Source: Xenophilus sp. AP218F (GTDB taxonomy: Bacteria > Pseudomonadota > Gammaproteobacteria > Burkholderiales > Chromobacteriaceae). Taken from it: DNA of 64,000 bases. A model generated the notes under the pieces. The model was not told the DNA's origin, ran no database searches, and was given only the letters and a program-made list of their open reading frames with translations. The stretch is taken from contig NJIE01000027.1 in assembly GCA_002213445.1 (NCBI GenBank), positions 44,638 to 108,637 of the forward strand, written 5' to 3'. Position numbers and translations under genes: made by a program. Shown piece after piece: positions 62,445 to 64,000 of the stretch; the first letter of the stretch is position 1; each line of letters begins with the position of its first letter.

Positions 62445-63782
62445 ATGGCATTCCTGATCAATCAGCCTTCACTGTCGCGCCTGCCCAAGTTTCCGCTGGC
62501 CGCGACCTCATTCACCACTCTGCTCCAGACCAGCGAATTCCGGCTGCGCCTGCTCTCGGCCATCGAATCCGCCGCCAGCCGCATCTACATTTCCGCGCTG
62601 TATCTGGAGCATGACGAGGCGGGCCAGGAAGTGCTGGATGCGCTGTATCAGGCCAAGGCCCGCCAACCGCAGCTGGACGTCAGGGTCATGGTGGACTGGC
62701 ACCGCGCGCAACGCGGACGGATAGGCGAAAGCCAGGACAGCTGCAACGCGGCGTGGTACCGCGAGCAGGCGCAACGCCACAGCGTCGAACTGCCGCTCTA
62801 CGGCGTGCCGGTGCAAACCCGCGAGCTGTTCGGCGTGTTGCATCTGAAAGGCTTCGTCATCGACGACACCGTGTTCTACAGCGGCGCCAGCCTCAACAAC
62901 GTCTACCTGCACAAGCTGGACAAATATCGTTTCGACCGCTACCACCTGATTCACAACAAGCAGCTGGCCGACGCCATGGCCGGCTTCATGACCGAGCTGT
63001 TTTTCAACAACCCGGCGGTTTTCCGGCTGGACAAGCCGGCGCCGGCGACGCGCAGCATCCGCAAGGAAATCCGCGATCTGCGCGACAAGTTGCTGCACAG
63101 CCACTACCGGGTGGCCGACATCGCCCGCCAGGACGAGCTGGCCATCACGCCCATCGTCGGCATCGGCAAGGGCAACCCTCTCAACCGCAGCATACTCAGC
63201 GTCATCGACAGCACCCGCAACCGGCTGTTCATCTGCACGCCTTACTTCAACTTCCCGCGCGCGGTGGTGCTGGCCATCAACCGCGCGCTGCGCCGCGGCG
63301 TGGAAATCGACATCGTGGTCGGCGACAAAACCGCCAACGATTTCTACATCCCGCCCAGCGAGCCGTTCCGCGTCATCGGCGCATTGCCCTACCTCTACGA
63401 GATGAACCTGCGCCGCTTCGCCAAGCGCCAGCGCCAATACGTCGCGCGCCGGCAGCTGCGCGTCCACCTGTGGAAGCACGAAGACAACACCTACCACCTC
63501 AAGGGCATCTGGAGCGACGAGCGCTACATCCTGCTCACCGGCAACAACCTCAATCCGCGCGCCTTCCGCCTGGACCTGGAAAACGCCTTGCTGATCCACG
63601 ATCCCAAGGCCGAGCTGTGCAAGCAAAGCCAGGCCGAGCAGGACAGCATTCTGATCCACACGCAAGCGCTGACGCATTACCGCGAACTGGAAGATGTCAA
63701 ACGCTATCCGGAGCAGATCAAGAAACTGCTCACCCGCTTGAGCCGGGTGCGGATAGATCGCATGCTCAATCTGATGCTCTGA
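62445..63782 (+). CDS. pssA: CDP-diacylglycerol--serine O-phosphatidyltransferase (phospholipase-D type)
   Basis: 445 aa, closely matching E. coli PssA from end to end. Makes phosphatidylserine, the precursor of phosphatidylethanolamine, from CDP-diacylglycerol and serine. Two HKD sites: His133-Lys135-Asp140 in HLKGFVID and His351-Lys353-Asp358 in HLKGIWSD. Conserved blocks include DVRVMVDWHRAQRGRIGE and VGDKTANDFYIPP. The protein is peripheral to the membrane. This is the PLD-type enzyme, not the integral-membrane type found in many bacteria. Confidence 0.96.
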   Translation: MAFLINQPSLSRLPKFPLAATSFTTLLQTSEFRLRLLSAIESAASRIYISALYLEHDEAGQEVLDALYQAKARQPQLDVRVMVDWHRAQRGRIGESQDSCNAAWYREQAQRHSVELPLYGVPVQTRELFGVLHLKGFVIDDTVFYSGASLNNVYLHKLDKYRFDRYHLIHNKQLADAMAGFMTELFFNNPAVFRLDKPAPATRSIRKEIRDLRDKLLHSHYRVADIARQDELAITPIVGIGKGNPLNRSILSVIDSTRNRLFICTPYFNFPRAVVLAINRALRRGVEIDIVVGDKTANDFYIPPSEPFRVIGALPYLYEMNLRRFAKRQRQYVARRQLRVHLWKHEDNTYHLKGIWSDERYILLTGNNLNPRAFRLDLENALLIHDPKAELCKQSQAEQDSILIHTQALTHYRELEDVKRYPEQIKKLLTRLSRVRIDRMLNLML

Positions 63783-63795
63783 CGCCGATTGCGCC

Positions 63796-63824
63796 AAAAA
63801 CCCCGCTACTGCGGGGTTTTTTTT
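63796..63824. terminator. bidirectional terminator after pssA
   Basis: Stem AAAACCCCGC with GCGGGGTTTT, TACT loop, followed by eight T. Confidence 0.92.
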
Positions 63825-63890
63825 CGACTTTCTCGCTCGTTTCCCAACGACCAAACCCGCATGCGGTCGTTTGTGTCGCCGAAACGCACA

Positions 63891-63916
63891 AAGCCCAGCT
63901 CGTTTGAGCTGGGCTT
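63891..63916 (-). terminator. rRNA operon terminator hairpin
   Basis: 11-bp perfect stem AAGCCCAGCTC (63891-63901) with GAGCTGGGCTT (63906-63916), GTTT loop, about 10 bp beyond the 5S rRNA 3' end. The T tail on the minus strand is weak. Confidence 0.7.
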
Positions 63917-63925
63917 CGTTAAAGG

Positions 63926-64000
63926 GCGTCTGGCGGTGTCCTACTTTCACATGGCGAATGCCACACTATCATCGGCGCTAAGGCGTTTCACGGTCCTGTT
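63926..64000 (-). rRNA. rrf: 5S rRNA, 3' part (5' end beyond window)
   Basis: The reverse complement reads GTGAAACGCC, TAGCGCCGATGATAGTGTGG and GTGAAAGTAGGACACCGCC, the conserved helix III-V and 3' strand of 5S rRNA. About 75 nt are visible; the gene continues to the right, with 23S and 16S presumably beyond. The 3' end is placed to within a few bases. Confidence 0.9.

Noticed and set aside
1..64000. Mobile elements, CRISPR, prophage, integron or toxin-antitoxin modules
   Set aside because: Both strands were read for transposases, integrases, direct-repeat arrays and paired small ORFs; none was found, and tRNA genes show no adjacent integrase or attachment-site duplication beyond identical tRNA copies.

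Overview
The window is 64 kb of GC-rich, gene-dense chromosome from a betaproteobacterium of the Neisseriales, most likely Chromobacterium or a close relative. The evidence is a minimal ProQ/FinO protein of neisserial type, RdgC with the MWFRQ start, the uvrC-pgsA-tRNA and grxC-secB-gpsA gene orders, and a 5S rRNA end at the right edge. I see no insertion sequence, prophage, integrase, CRISPR array or toxin-antitoxin pair. The genes are mostly core housekeeping genes with small accessory modules between them.

Layout. 1-3731 (minus): the end of an exopolysaccharide-type locus (UDP-GlcNAc 2-epimerase, membrane GT2 glycosyltransferase, membrane-anchored beta-solenoid protein cut by the window edge). 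3732-4843: AT-rich spacer and three minus-strand tRNAs (Thr-CGT, two Pro-CGG). 4844-9206: rdgC, catalase with a 20-codon leader ORF, a 33-aa membrane peptide under a Fur box, a LigB-type dioxygenase and ProQ. 9395-13652: tRNA-Leu, a lipoprotein, tRNA-Cys and two tRNA-Gly, pgsA, uvrC and a DUF4124-like gene. 13793-21750: guaB, then a LysR/GMC oxidoreductase/MHS transporter module, an alpha/beta hydrolase and an HDOD protein. 21821-27872 (minus): M32 carboxypeptidase, an unrecognised protein with an internal duplication, then nrdR-GNAT-GNAT-ribD, preceded by rlmB. 27951-39257: two c-di-GMP proteins around mfd and a ClpP-like peptidase, then a ProY-type permease divergent from a solute-binding protein. 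39333-47499: adhE, a secreted protein with a beta-carbonic-anhydrase fold but lacking the zinc cysteines, an EamA/SnoaL pair with a divergent LysR gene, and a ubiquinone-type hydroxylase. 47569-55131 (minus): gpsA, SH3 protein, secB, grxC, dacB, priA, hemE. 55231-63782: Dph6-like ATPase, a solute-binding protein, split chromate transporter, LysR/SDR pair, parE, rppH, pssA. 63926-64000: end of a minus-strand rRNA operon.

How the parts work together: replication and repair (rdgC, uvrC, mfd, priA, parE), envelope synthesis (pgsA, pssA, gpsA, dacB, secB), redox and stress (katA, grxC) and small regulator-target pairs. I found no single large new system. The observations I rate highest are: a compact region upstream of priA with two DnaA boxes flanking an AT-rich tract that carries two IHF-consensus matches; the pseudo-carbonic anhydrase; the Fur-box/33-aa peptide; the duplicated-repeat protein; and an operator-like inverted repeat in front of adhE.
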